DNA of 42,534 nt, taken from positions 1 through 42,534 of IMG/VR virus record IMGVR_UViG_3300031673_000144; one strand, written 5' to 3'. How positions within the stretch are numbered: the stretch's first letter is position 1; each line of letters starts with the position of its first letter. The position numbers and the translations under genes are program-made. Source of the stretch: a virus. Of the stretch, positions 37,375 to 42,534 are shown piece after piece. The notes beneath the pieces are model-generated. The model did no database searches. It saw only the letters and a program-made list of their open reading frames with translations, and was not told the DNA's origin.

Positions 37375-37696
37375 GGCGTTGCAGGGAGCCATTACAATGC
37401 CAAGCGAAGGCGCTCCAAGGGAAAAAGGAAGTCGGGTCGCGGCACCTGCGCGCCTACCGTTGGGCCTTCGCGGCCTTGCGACGCCAACGCGCAGGACCGC
37501 GGCCTTTGCCATTCCACACATACACCGAAGGGCATAGGTCCGATAACCGGCATCACCCGCCGTTGATTATCGGACCCTGCCCGGAAAGGGTCGGGCGTTA
37601 TGTTGCGTGGCACAACAAACAGAACCGGTTTTAGACGACTAACCGCTGTCACCCCATCGCCGTTTTCCCCGAAGTTCCCGTGCAACTCCAGAGGGG
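37375..37696 (+). ncRNA. Candidate long structured RNA or leader
   Basis: No convincing gene is seen from 37078 to 37708. This part contains clustered perfect stems: CCTGCGCG/CGCGCAGG (37445-37452, 37488-37495), GGTCCGATAA/TTATCGGACC (37537-37546, 37567-37576), GCCCG/CGGGC (37579-37596), TGTTG/CAACA (37601-37617) and CGGTT...AACCG (37626-37645). Preceded by a promoter-like site and followed by an AAAGGAG ribosome-binding site, it may be a structured RNA or a long leader of the downstream gene. It fits no RNA family I can name. Confidence 0.4.
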
Positions 37697-37708
37697 AAAG
37701 GAGTTACA

Positions 37709-38209
37709 ATGGACAGGTTTCGCGCGCGCCTGGGGGGGCCGTCGCAATGCGGACGTGGGTGTATCTCCAACACATATGCGAGTGTTGGGAATGGTGGGAA
37801 ATCCCCGCCGCCCCGCGCGTTGCGGGAATCTACATCGAGGTCATCCGCTCCACCCCCTGCCCCAAGTGCCACGCCAAGGCCACCAAGCTCGTCCAGGCCC
37901 GCGAAACCCTCGGACCGGCCTACCGAGAGTACGCCCGAGCCTTCTTGCGGCGCCCGGCTTCTTGAGCGGGGGTCCGGAGCCGAGGCGGTCGAGCGGATCG
38001 TCGGCCTCGTAGCCGCCCGCGCATTCCTCAAGGATCTCCAAGCCCACGCCCATCGTTGCGAGGAAGATGTTCGGACGTCCGGCGCGGGGACGGTGCTCTA
38101 TCCTACCGCCGCCGCTATCGCCAACTTCATCGACTGCCGCCTCAGCCGCATGGACCCCCCTGCCCCGCCTGCCCCGCTGGGGTTGGACCCGGGCGGGGAG
38201 CCTGCATAA
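37709..38209 (+). pseudogene. Frame-interrupted gene (possible two compensating frameshifts)
   Basis: ATG 37709 has an excellent AAAGGAG, but its frame gives an implausible Ser/Pro-rich protein from about residue 10 to 83. In that same interval another frame (37747-37965) reads a credible protein with CEC and CPKC. After about 37960 the first frame becomes credible again (GSGAEAVERIVGLVAARAFL, KDLQAHAHRCEEDV). A shift at the seven-G run 37732-37738 and a second near TCT-TGA (37960-37965) would restore one protein of about 166 residues. This may be sequencing error, real inactivation or recoding. Confidence 0.5.
37747..37965 (+). CDS. Middle segment read in an alternative frame: Cys-containing protein
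   Basis: A 72-codon frame, MRTWVYLQHICECWEWWEIP then AAPRVAGIYIEVIRSTPCPK, CHAKATKLVQARETLGPAYR. CEC and CPKC suggest a zinc ribbon. Third positions are strongly G/C-rich, unlike the overlapping frame, so this is the coding frame here. Only a poor ribosome-binding site (a G-run) precedes its ATG, which is why it may be the middle of the interrupted gene at 37709-38209 and not a separate gene. Confidence 0.5.
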   Translation: MRTWVYLQHICECWEWWEIPAAPRVAGIYIEVIRSTPCPKCHAKATKLVQARETLGPAYREYARAFLRRPAS

Positions 38210-38247
38210 GGATGATGCCATGGCCTTTGAGAGACCGACAGTCGCCC

Positions 38248-38279
38248 GCCCTGTAGTAGAGGAACTCTCACTACAGGGC
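38248..38279 (+). other. Strong hairpin with GAA loop
   Basis: GCCCTGTAGTAGAG (38248-38261), loop GAA, CTCT, one bulged C, then ACTACAGGGC (38270-38279): a 14-bp stem. Its first 13 paired bases align with CCCCGCAGTAGAG of the 5792-5826 hairpin; both differing positions change as pairs (T-A to C-G). It lies in the gene-poor gap 38210-38451, where nothing else is evident except GC-rich filler. Confidence 0.65.
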
Positions 38280-38451
38280 CCGTCCCCTTCCAAGTCGCCC
38301 TCCCCACGACGGTCGCCATACCTCGCGGTCTGTCGAACCCGCGGGCGGTCGGGGACGGGATGGTCCGGATCGGTTCCGGGCTTCGCGTCAACCGTTCGCT
38401 ACGCAACGCGCGAGGCCCGGGCCGTCCGGCTGAATGAAAGGCGGTTCTGAG

Positions 38452-38637
38452 ATGCCGGAAACCGAGGCGGGGCGGAAGACGGCGCGGGACATGGAGGAGC
38501 GGGTGACGGACGCCATTTGCCGGTTCAACCTGGCGAGACTCCGCGGCCTGTGGACGGAGGCGCGGCAGGCGCTGGCCGCGGCGGATCGGGCGCTGGAACT
38601 GCTGGAGGAACTGGAACGGAAGAAGCGGCCCCAATGA
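38452..38637 (+). CDS. Small coiled-coil protein
   Basis: A 61-residue helical protein, MPETEAGRKTARDMEERVTD..., with a Leu/Ala heptad-like C terminus (ALAAADRALELLEELERKKR). ATG 38452 is favoured by GAAAGGCGG upstream; ATG 38434 is in frame too. It ends just before a copy of the CGGCAAA repeat. Not recognised; lies ahead of the amidase in the lysis region. Confidence 0.5.
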   Translation: MPETEAGRKTARDMEERVTDAICRFNLARLRGLWTEARQALAAADRALELLEELERKKRPQ

Positions 38638-38675
38638 AGCGAACGGCAAAAGGCAATGACTGATGGAGGCCGGTG

Positions 38676-39092
38676 ATGGACATCATCATCACGACGCCGA
38701 AGCGTGAAATGGCGAACGCCGCCCGGGAGGCGGAGGACTGCAAGCGCGACGGGGACGGAGAATACTTCCGCCAATTTCCGATCAACCGCGCGCCGTGGAT
38801 CCTGCCGGGTCAGCGAGTCTTTTACGTCGAGGACGGTTTCATCCGCGGCTTTGCCCGGGTCGTTCGGGTCCATACGACGAACGGCCGGGTACCCTGCGCG
38901 ACGACCGGACGTCTCTGGCCCGCCGGGTTTTACGTGTTCATGGACGCGACGACCTGGACGTGGATCCGCCCGATCCCGAAGAAGGGCTTCCGAGGATTCC
39001 GCTATGCCGGGCGAAAGTGGCAGGGGCGGTGCGTCGTCGAAGTCGGCGGCTGGCTGGATCCGAAACCGGAGGTGGAGGGAGGCGGGGCATGA
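38676..39092 (+). CDS. Hypothetical protein, PUA/ASCH-like beta barrel
   Basis: A 138-residue protein: MDIIITTPKREMANAAREAE then FRQFPINRAPWILPGQRVFY, VEDGFIRGFARVVRV, and Trp-rich FMDATTWTWIRPIPKKGFRG then FRYAGRKW. A 'PG-RVFYVEDG-I-GFA-V' core is known in small barrel proteins like ASCH/PUA domains, which bind nucleic acids or small molecules. GGAGGCCGG precedes ATG 38676 (GTG 38673 alternative). The stop overlaps the amidase ATG at 39089, suggesting coupled expression with lysis. Confidence 0.6.
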   Translation: MDIIITTPKREMANAAREAEDCKRDGDGEYFRQFPINRAPWILPGQRVFYVEDGFIRGFARVVRVHTTNGRVPCATTGRLWPAGFYVFMDATTWTWIRPIPKKGFRGFRYAGRKWQGRCVVEVGGWLDPKPEVEGGGA

Positions 39093-39982
39093 ACCGTGAG
39101 CGGGATTTTCGGCACACGCCGGAGGCGGGACTTGGCTGGTTGCCGAAAAATCGGACGCGAGAAAAGCAGGCGCCGCAACCACCGCCGACGGTCGGGCGCG
39201 ATTGGGGCGTCGTGGCGATCTTCCTGGCGACGGCGATCGTGGTCGGGGCGGTGATGTTCGGATCGTGCATGGCGAAGATCGAAGCAGTGACCGGCAGGGC
39301 GGCGGCTGCGCGTCCCCCCTCGCAGACCGCCGTTCCTGTCGGGACCGAAATGGAACCAGAGGAGGTGGGCGGCTGCGTGTGGCAGGGAGGAGACATCCCT
39401 GTGGTGGAACTGTCCCCCGACGCGATCCTGGCAGGTTGTACGGTGAACGCGTCCAAGGTCGGTGCGACGCCGACCACGCATGCCGCCCAACCGCCCATCG
39501 TTTTACAAGCAGACGCGTCCGCCGGTAGAGACGGAAGTTTCCATGCAGGAAACACGCCGCCAGCGAACCTTCGCATCAAGGCAGTCGCTGGTCCCGGTGG
39601 GCGTCGTTTTTGGCGCGCGACGATCCATCACACGGCGACGCCGCCGGACAATCCGGCCGAACGGGTCCGCTCGATCAGCGCCGATCACCGCGCCCGCGGA
39701 TGGGACGGCATCGGCTACCATTTCCTGATCGCCGAGGATGGGACGGTCTTTCCGGGCCGGCTACTCGACCGCCAGGGGGCCCACGTCAAGGGGGAGAATG
39801 AGGGGAACCTCGGGATCGCCTTCATCGGCACCTACACGGACCGGGCTCCGCCCGAGGCGGCGCTGGCCGCCGTCCGGCGGCTTCTGGCGACGTGGGGGTT
39901 CGGGCCCGACGCGGTCTACTTCCACAAGGACCTCGCGGCGACGGAATGCCCAGGGACGTGGGACAAGGGCGTGCTTTTCTGA
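39089..39982 (+). CDS. N-acetylmuramoyl-L-alanine amidase endolysin, membrane-anchored
   Basis: A 297-residue endolysin. A basic N terminus and membrane helix GVVAIFLATAIVVGAVMF (about 48-66) precede a Cys-containing linker and a C-terminal amidase_2/PGRP domain. The zinc ligands are visible: IHHTATPP (about residue 180), HKDLAATECPG (His near 279, Cys near 287). Usual phrases HRARGWDGIGYHFLI, DGTVFPGR and NEGNLGIAFIGTY are present. It cuts the amide between muramic acid and peptide in the host wall. The single N-terminal helix suggests a signal-anchor-release type regulated by the holin. GGAGGGAGGCGGGGC precedes the ATG. Confidence 0.88.
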   Translation: MNRERDFRHTPEAGLGWLPKNRTREKQAPQPPPTVGRDWGVVAIFLATAIVVGAVMFGSCMAKIEAVTGRAAAARPPSQTAVPVGTEMEPEEVGGCVWQGGDIPVVELSPDAILAGCTVNASKVGATPTTHAAQPPIVLQADASAGRDGSFHAGNTPPANLRIKAVAGPGGRRFWRATIHHTATPPDNPAERVRSISADHRARGWDGIGYHFLIAEDGTVFPGRLLDRQGAHVKGENEGNLGIAFIGTYTDRAPPEAALAAVRRLLATWGFGPDAVYFHKDLAATECPGTWDKGVLF

Positions 39983-39995
39983 AAGGAGGCGGACG

Positions 39996-40277
39996 ATGGC
40001 GAAGGAAGAGACGACGCTGGAGAAGATGAGGAAGTTCCGGGATGCCGTCACGACGGGGCAGATGCAGGTGAAGGCGGCGACAAACGAGATCGAGGCTCTG
40101 GCCTCTGGCACGAACGCCAACATCGACAATCTTTTCGTCAGGATCATGCCCGATGGCAGAATCACTCTTACGCTTCTACCTCAAGATGCAACGATCACCC
40201 TTTCCGAGCGCCAGTTCCTCGGCCTGATGGGTTGGGGGCGGAAACATGTGGGCGAGGGGCCGAACGGGAAGGATTGA
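39996..40277 (+). CDS. Small hypothetical protein
   Basis: A 93-residue protein: MAKEETTLEKMRKFRDAVTT, then NIDNLFVRIMPDGRITLTLL and ITLSERQFLGLMGWGRKHVG. A mixed helix/strand protein without Cys or membrane segments. GAAAGGAGGCGGACG precedes the ATG. Its opening resembles that of the next gene (MAEETTLAKIKD), hinting at a related N-terminal module. First gene of the early/accessory block that continues across the circular join. Confidence 0.55.
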   Translation: MAKEETTLEKMRKFRDAVTTGQMQVKAATNEIEALASGTNANIDNLFVRIMPDGRITLTLLPQDATITLSERQFLGLMGWGRKHVGEGPNGKD

Positions 40278-40327
40278 GGCGAACCGAAGAACGGCGAACG
40301 GCGTAGGAAAGACAGAAAGGACACGCG

Positions 40328-40540
40328 ATGGCGGAAGAGACGACGTTGGCGAAGATAAAAGATGAAGCCGGTTGGACGGTTCTGTTTGGCGTAACGAAAC
40401 GCCGTTGTACACAACAACTGCGGGAAGAAGATGGAAAGCCGGTTTTTTTCAATACCGAAGAAGAGGCGAAGGCGTGTGCCAAGAAGGTCGCGAGCGCTTG
40501 CGGACATGCCAGGTGGGTGCGGCGAGAACGAAAAGGATAG
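40328..40540 (+). CDS. Small basic hypothetical protein
   Basis: A 70-residue protein, MAEETTLAKIKDEAGWTVLF then GVTKRRCTQQLREEDGKPVF, FNTEEEAKACAKKVASACGH. Alternating strands and a helix suggest a small nucleic-acid-binding or DUF-type fold. Its third positions are more A/T-rich than neighbours. AGAAAGGACACGCG precedes ATG 40328. Unrecognised. Confidence 0.55.
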   Translation: MAEETTLAKIKDEAGWTVLFGVTKRRCTQQLREEDGKPVFFNTEEEAKACAKKVASACGHARWVRRERKG

Positions 40541-40545
40541 GCGCG

Positions 40546-41040
40546 ATGGCGGGCGAAAGTCAACCGTGGGAAGCCCCGAACGAATACGTTCATCCTGTCG
40601 CCAGGGAGCCGGGCGCGGCGCCCTGCCGAAAAACCCAGACCGTCCGCGATCTCCTCGGCCCGTCGTTCCCGCGGATCGTCTGCCTCTGCGGATCGACGCG
40701 ATTCAAGGCCGATTTCGCGGCGGCGAACCTGCGGGAGACGCTGGCCGGGCGGATCGTCCTGACGGTCGGCTGTACCATCCACAGCGACGAAGAATTGAGG
40801 TTGGGCCCGGACGCGAAGCAGCGGCTGGACGAGTTGCACTTCCGGAAGATCGACCTGGCGGACGAGGTGCTCGTGTTGAACGTCTGCGGATACATCGGCC
40901 CTTCGACGGGCAACGAACTGGCCTACGCCTTGGGGTCGAAGAAGCCGGTGCGGACGCTCGAGCCGATGGACTTGGAGAAGTGGCGGGCGGAGCGGGACCG
41001 GCAGATGAACACAACGGCCATGAAGAACCTGGATCGGTAG
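40546..41040 (+). CDS. Nucleoside 2-deoxyribosyltransferase-like protein
   Basis: A 164-residue protein. FPRIVCLCGSTRFKADFAAA then GRIVLTVGCTIHSD, KIDLADEVLVLNVCGYIGPS, TGNELAYALGSKKPV is the pattern of the phage-encoded nucleoside 2-deoxyribosyltransferase superfamily, which shares a Rossmann-like fold. 'GSTR', the Asp of KIDLAD and the Glu in 'GNELAYA' match usual conserved positions. It may act in nucleotide salvage or base exchange, consistent with a phage that modifies its DNA. Start ATG 40546 with AAAAGGATAGGCGCG before it; upstream codons overlap the previous gene. Substrate unknown. Confidence 0.8.
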   Translation: MAGESQPWEAPNEYVHPVAREPGAAPCRKTQTVRDLLGPSFPRIVCLCGSTRFKADFAAANLRETLAGRIVLTVGCTIHSDEELRLGPDAKQRLDELHFRKIDLADEVLVLNVCGYIGPSTGNELAYALGSKKPVRTLEPMDLEKWRAERDRQMNTTAMKNLDR

Positions 41041-41060
41041 TCCGGAGTCCGGATTTCGGA

Positions 41061-41336
41061 ATGCGGATTGGACGGCGAAAAAAACGTCCCACGTGCGTGC
41101 GATGCGGGTGCAAGAAGCCGGTGGATGAGTTCCGCTGGTGCAGCCGGTGCCGGGGCAGCCATCGCCAGAACGCCGAGGCCCGGAAACCGAAGGCCGCGGC
41201 GGACCGGAAACGGCGGACGTGCCTGGCGTGCGGCAAGTCGTTCTGGAGCGAGGGGCCGGAGAACCGGCGATGCCCGCGATGCACGACGGCCCTGTCGGGC
41301 GTGGTGGAGGTGCCGAAACGGAAGGTGTTCATATAG
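41061..41336 (+). CDS. Double zinc-ribbon protein
   Basis: A 91-residue basic protein with four CxxC pairs: TCVRCGCKK, WCSRCRG, TCLACGKSFW and RCPRCTT. They form two zinc ribbons joined by a basic linker. Such proteins bind DNA or RNA or act as transcription adaptors in phages. ATG 41061 has no strong ribosome-binding site; the frame is open upstream but overlaps the preceding gene. It is followed by a GCCGCTTGCGGC-type palindrome (about 41341-41352). Confidence 0.65.
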   Translation: MRIGRRKKRPTCVRCGCKKPVDEFRWCSRCRGSHRQNAEARKPKAAADRKRRTCLACGKSFWSEGPENRRCPRCTTALSGVVEVPKRKVFI

Positions 41337-41377
41337 CGCAGCCGCTTGCGGCTTAGCGGCCGTTGGGGAATGACGGA

Positions 41378-41836
41378 ATGACGGCGGACCAGACAGAACT
41401 GCTCAGGATCATCCGGCATCACTGCCAGGGGCTGGCGGGGGCGAGGACGATCGAGGCCCTGGGCGCGATGATGGGCGGCCGGGGCTTCAAGGTCGCCAGG
41501 CGGTGGGTCGAGGCGGCGATCCACGACCTGGTCTTGCACGGCTATCCGGTCGGCACGACCTGCGTCGGGCCGGAGAAGGGCGTCTTCTGGATCCGGACGG
41601 TCGCGGACTGGCAGGTGGCCTATGACAATATCGAGATGCGCTTTCGTCCCCTCGCCCAGCGCCGCCGGGCGTTGCTGGATCTCCGGCGCCGGAAGTTGCG
41701 GCCCCTGCGGATAACCGATGGGACGGGCGCGGCGGAGGTCGAGGTCGGCGAGGACGGGCGACTCTCGCGGACACCGACGGATCCCGGAGGCCAGGGCAGG
41801 TTGTTCGAGGCGGCGGGACAACGTTGCCCGCCATAG
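41378..41836 (+). CDS. Winged-helix-like DNA-binding protein
   Basis: A 152-residue protein from ATG 41378: MTADQTELLRIIRHHCQGLA then GARTIEALGAMMGGRGFKVA, RRWVEAAIHDLVLHGYPVGT, TCVGPEKGVFWIRTVADWQV. The helices and the 'GYPVGT...GVFW' hairpin fit a winged-helix fold seen in phage replication/regulatory proteins. The C terminus is Arg-rich and ends PTDPGGQGRLFEAAGQRCPP. GGGGAATGACGGA precedes the ATG. A partner of the methyltransferases or initiator is possible. The stop codon overlaps the start of an 18-bp palindrome. Confidence 0.6.
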   Translation: MTADQTELLRIIRHHCQGLAGARTIEALGAMMGGRGFKVARRWVEAAIHDLVLHGYPVGTTCVGPEKGVFWIRTVADWQVAYDNIEMRFRPLAQRRRALLDLRRRKLRPLRITDGTGAAEVEVGEDGRLSRTPTDPGGQGRLFEAAGQRCPP

Positions 41837-41912
41837 CCGCCGACGTCGGCGGCTCGGCGCCGCTCGCGGCGAAGCGGCCATTTTCAACGCAGAGAACGCA
41901 GAGGCAAGAGAG
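41836..41912. repeat. Palindromes and 'ACGCAGAG' repeat between genes
   Basis: Perfect 18-bp palindrome GCCGCCGACGTCGGCGGC (41836-41853), a GCCGC-TC-GCGGC hairpin (about 41860-41871), then TTTTCAACGCAGAGAACGCA ending GAGGCAAGAGAGG (41881-41912), a copy of the repeat found in the initiator gene at 4074. The block occupies the whole gap before 41921. Confidence 0.65.
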
Positions 41913-41920
41913 GATGGGCG

Positions 41921-42100
41921 ATGAAATGTAAAAAGTGCGGCAAAGAGGTTGAAACGGTCGTGAGTTTCAGCACGCCCGGAGAGTCGGAGACGCCGGCGAT
42001 TTGCCTCCGTTGTTTCAGGCGGGCGGGCATAAATATCGTAGCGAGTGCGAAAAAGATGGCCGCGAATGCCAAGGCCCGGGCGGCGAAAGGGGGCGGATGA
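41921..42100 (+). CDS. Small zinc-ribbon protein
   Basis: A 59-residue protein, MKCKKCGKEVETVVSFSTPG then ESETPAICLRCFRRAGINIV. Two CxxC pairs 24 residues apart form a single zinc ribbon; the C terminus is a basic Ala/Lys-rich helix. AGAGGATGGGCG precedes ATG 41921. Its stop overlaps the methyltransferase ATG at 42097 (ATGA), so the two are translationally coupled. Likely nucleic-acid binding. Confidence 0.65.
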   Translation: MKCKKCGKEVETVVSFSTPGESETPAICLRCFRRAGINIVASAKKMAANAKARAAKGGG

Positions 42101-42534
42101 GTGTGGTTCCTGACGGCTTCAATATCCTCGCGTTGTGCGCCGGGGGCGGCGGACTCGAACTCGGAATCGAACTCGCCCTGCCGGCGGCTCGAACGGTCTG
42201 TGCAGTGGAGATCGAAGCCTTCGCTTGCGAGGTACTGGCGTCGGCGCATGAAAACCTGGGCCTGGGTGCGCCGCTTGGCTGGACGGATATTCGCTCCTTC
42301 GACGGCCGCCCCTGGCGCGGAGTGGTGGATTGCGTCGCTGCGGGCATCCCGTGCCAGCCCCACAGCGTCGCTGGCAAGCGCCTGGGAGCGGGCGACGAGC
42401 GGAATCTTTGGCCCGATGCGGCCCGCGTTATTCGGGAGTGCGGAGCGCCCTTCGTCTTTCTCGAAAACGTCGGCGGAGCGGTCGCTTTTTTCGGAGAGCA
42501 TGTCGTCGCTGGACTGGAAGCAATGGGCTACCGA
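42097..42534 (+). CDS. DNA cytosine-C5 methyltransferase, N-terminal part (continues at 3)
   Basis: The first 146 codons of a C5-methyltransferase, continuing in frame at base 3 once the 134-bp overlap is joined. Motif I is LALCAGGGGLELG (residues 11-23), followed by VCAVEIEAFACEVL. The catalytic motif IV is AAGIPCQPHSVAGKR with Cys86 as nucleophile. FVFLENVGG and AGLEAMGYR lie within the repeated part. It would methylate cytosine in a specific sequence, protecting phage DNA. No partner endonuclease is visible, so it is a solitary phage methyltransferase. Confidence 0.92.
   Translation, partial: MSVVPDGFNILALCAGGGGLELGIELALPAARTVCAVEIEAFACEVLASAHENLGLGAPLGWTDIRSFDGRPWRGVVDCVAAGIPCQPHSVAGKRLGAGDERNLWPDAARVIRECGAPFVFLENVGGAVAFFGEHVVAGLEAMGYR

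Overview
The window is an almost complete, circularly closing genome of a tailed double-stranded DNA phage. Bases 1-134 repeat as 42401-42534 with two mismatches, and one cytosine-C5 methyltransferase gene reads across that join, so the unit genome is about 42,400 bp. Nearly all genes lie on the plus strand, packed with start/stop overlaps (ATGA, TGATG) and Shine-Dalgarno sites. Base composition is GC-rich with G/C-rich third codon positions. Dispersed GC-rich palindromes and 'ACGCAGAGG'-type intergenic repeats suggest an uncultivated, GC-rich environmental bacterial host. A planctomycete-like host is only a guess. I see no integrase, repressor, DNA polymerase, helicase or RNA polymerase. I also see no recognisable tail tube, sheath or tape-measure gene, so a short-tailed (podovirus-like), host-polymerase-dependent phage fits best.

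Layout. (1) 39996-42534 joined to 1-8203: DNA modification, replication and accessory genes. These are a C5-methyltransferase with a second overlapping frame, an SSB-like protein, a beta-class N4/N6 methyltransferase, a replication initiator with four iteron-like repeats inside its gene, a Gp37/Gp68-type Cys-rich protein, two PD-(D/E)XK nuclease-like proteins, DUF4326 and DUF3820-like proteins, a deoxyribosyltransferase-like protein and many small Cys-rich (zinc-ribbon) proteins. (2) 8204-8545: a non-coding block with a promoter-like site, a folded RNA candidate and a strong terminator. (3) 8546-14922: small terminase, a tRNA-Met gene that runs into the large terminase start, large terminase, portal and small neighbours. 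(4) 14923-15157: promoter with an operator-like palindrome, a short terminated leader or small RNA, and a terminator. (5) 15158-20389: scaffold, major capsid protein, then four paralogous proteins and one unrelated small protein, with strong hairpins in most of the gaps. (6) 20475-33138: connector/neck and virion proteins, a glycosyltransferase-like gene, and a 2,088-residue internal-virion-type protein carrying an E3-binding-like motif. Two small minus-strand membrane-protein genes with their own promoter-like sites interrupt this region. (7) 33295-35764: two proteins with Sec signal peptides, one a long beta-rich repeat protein. (8) 35776-39982: lysis region with a coiled-coil membrane protein, a holin fused to a lipoprotein-like domain, and a membrane-anchored amidase. 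Within it is a gene-poor, strongly folded stretch (37078-37708) with its own promoter-like site.

How they would work together: the initiator and its iterons recruit host replication proteins; two methyltransferases would mark phage DNA; the terminase pair packages DNA through the portal into a capsid built on the scaffold and possibly decorated by the four paralogs; the 2,088-residue protein is probably ejected with DNA; the holin and amidase would lyse the cell. The least explained parts are the two-frame methyltransferase region, the structured non-coding blocks, the paralog cassette, and the two minus-strand membrane genes.
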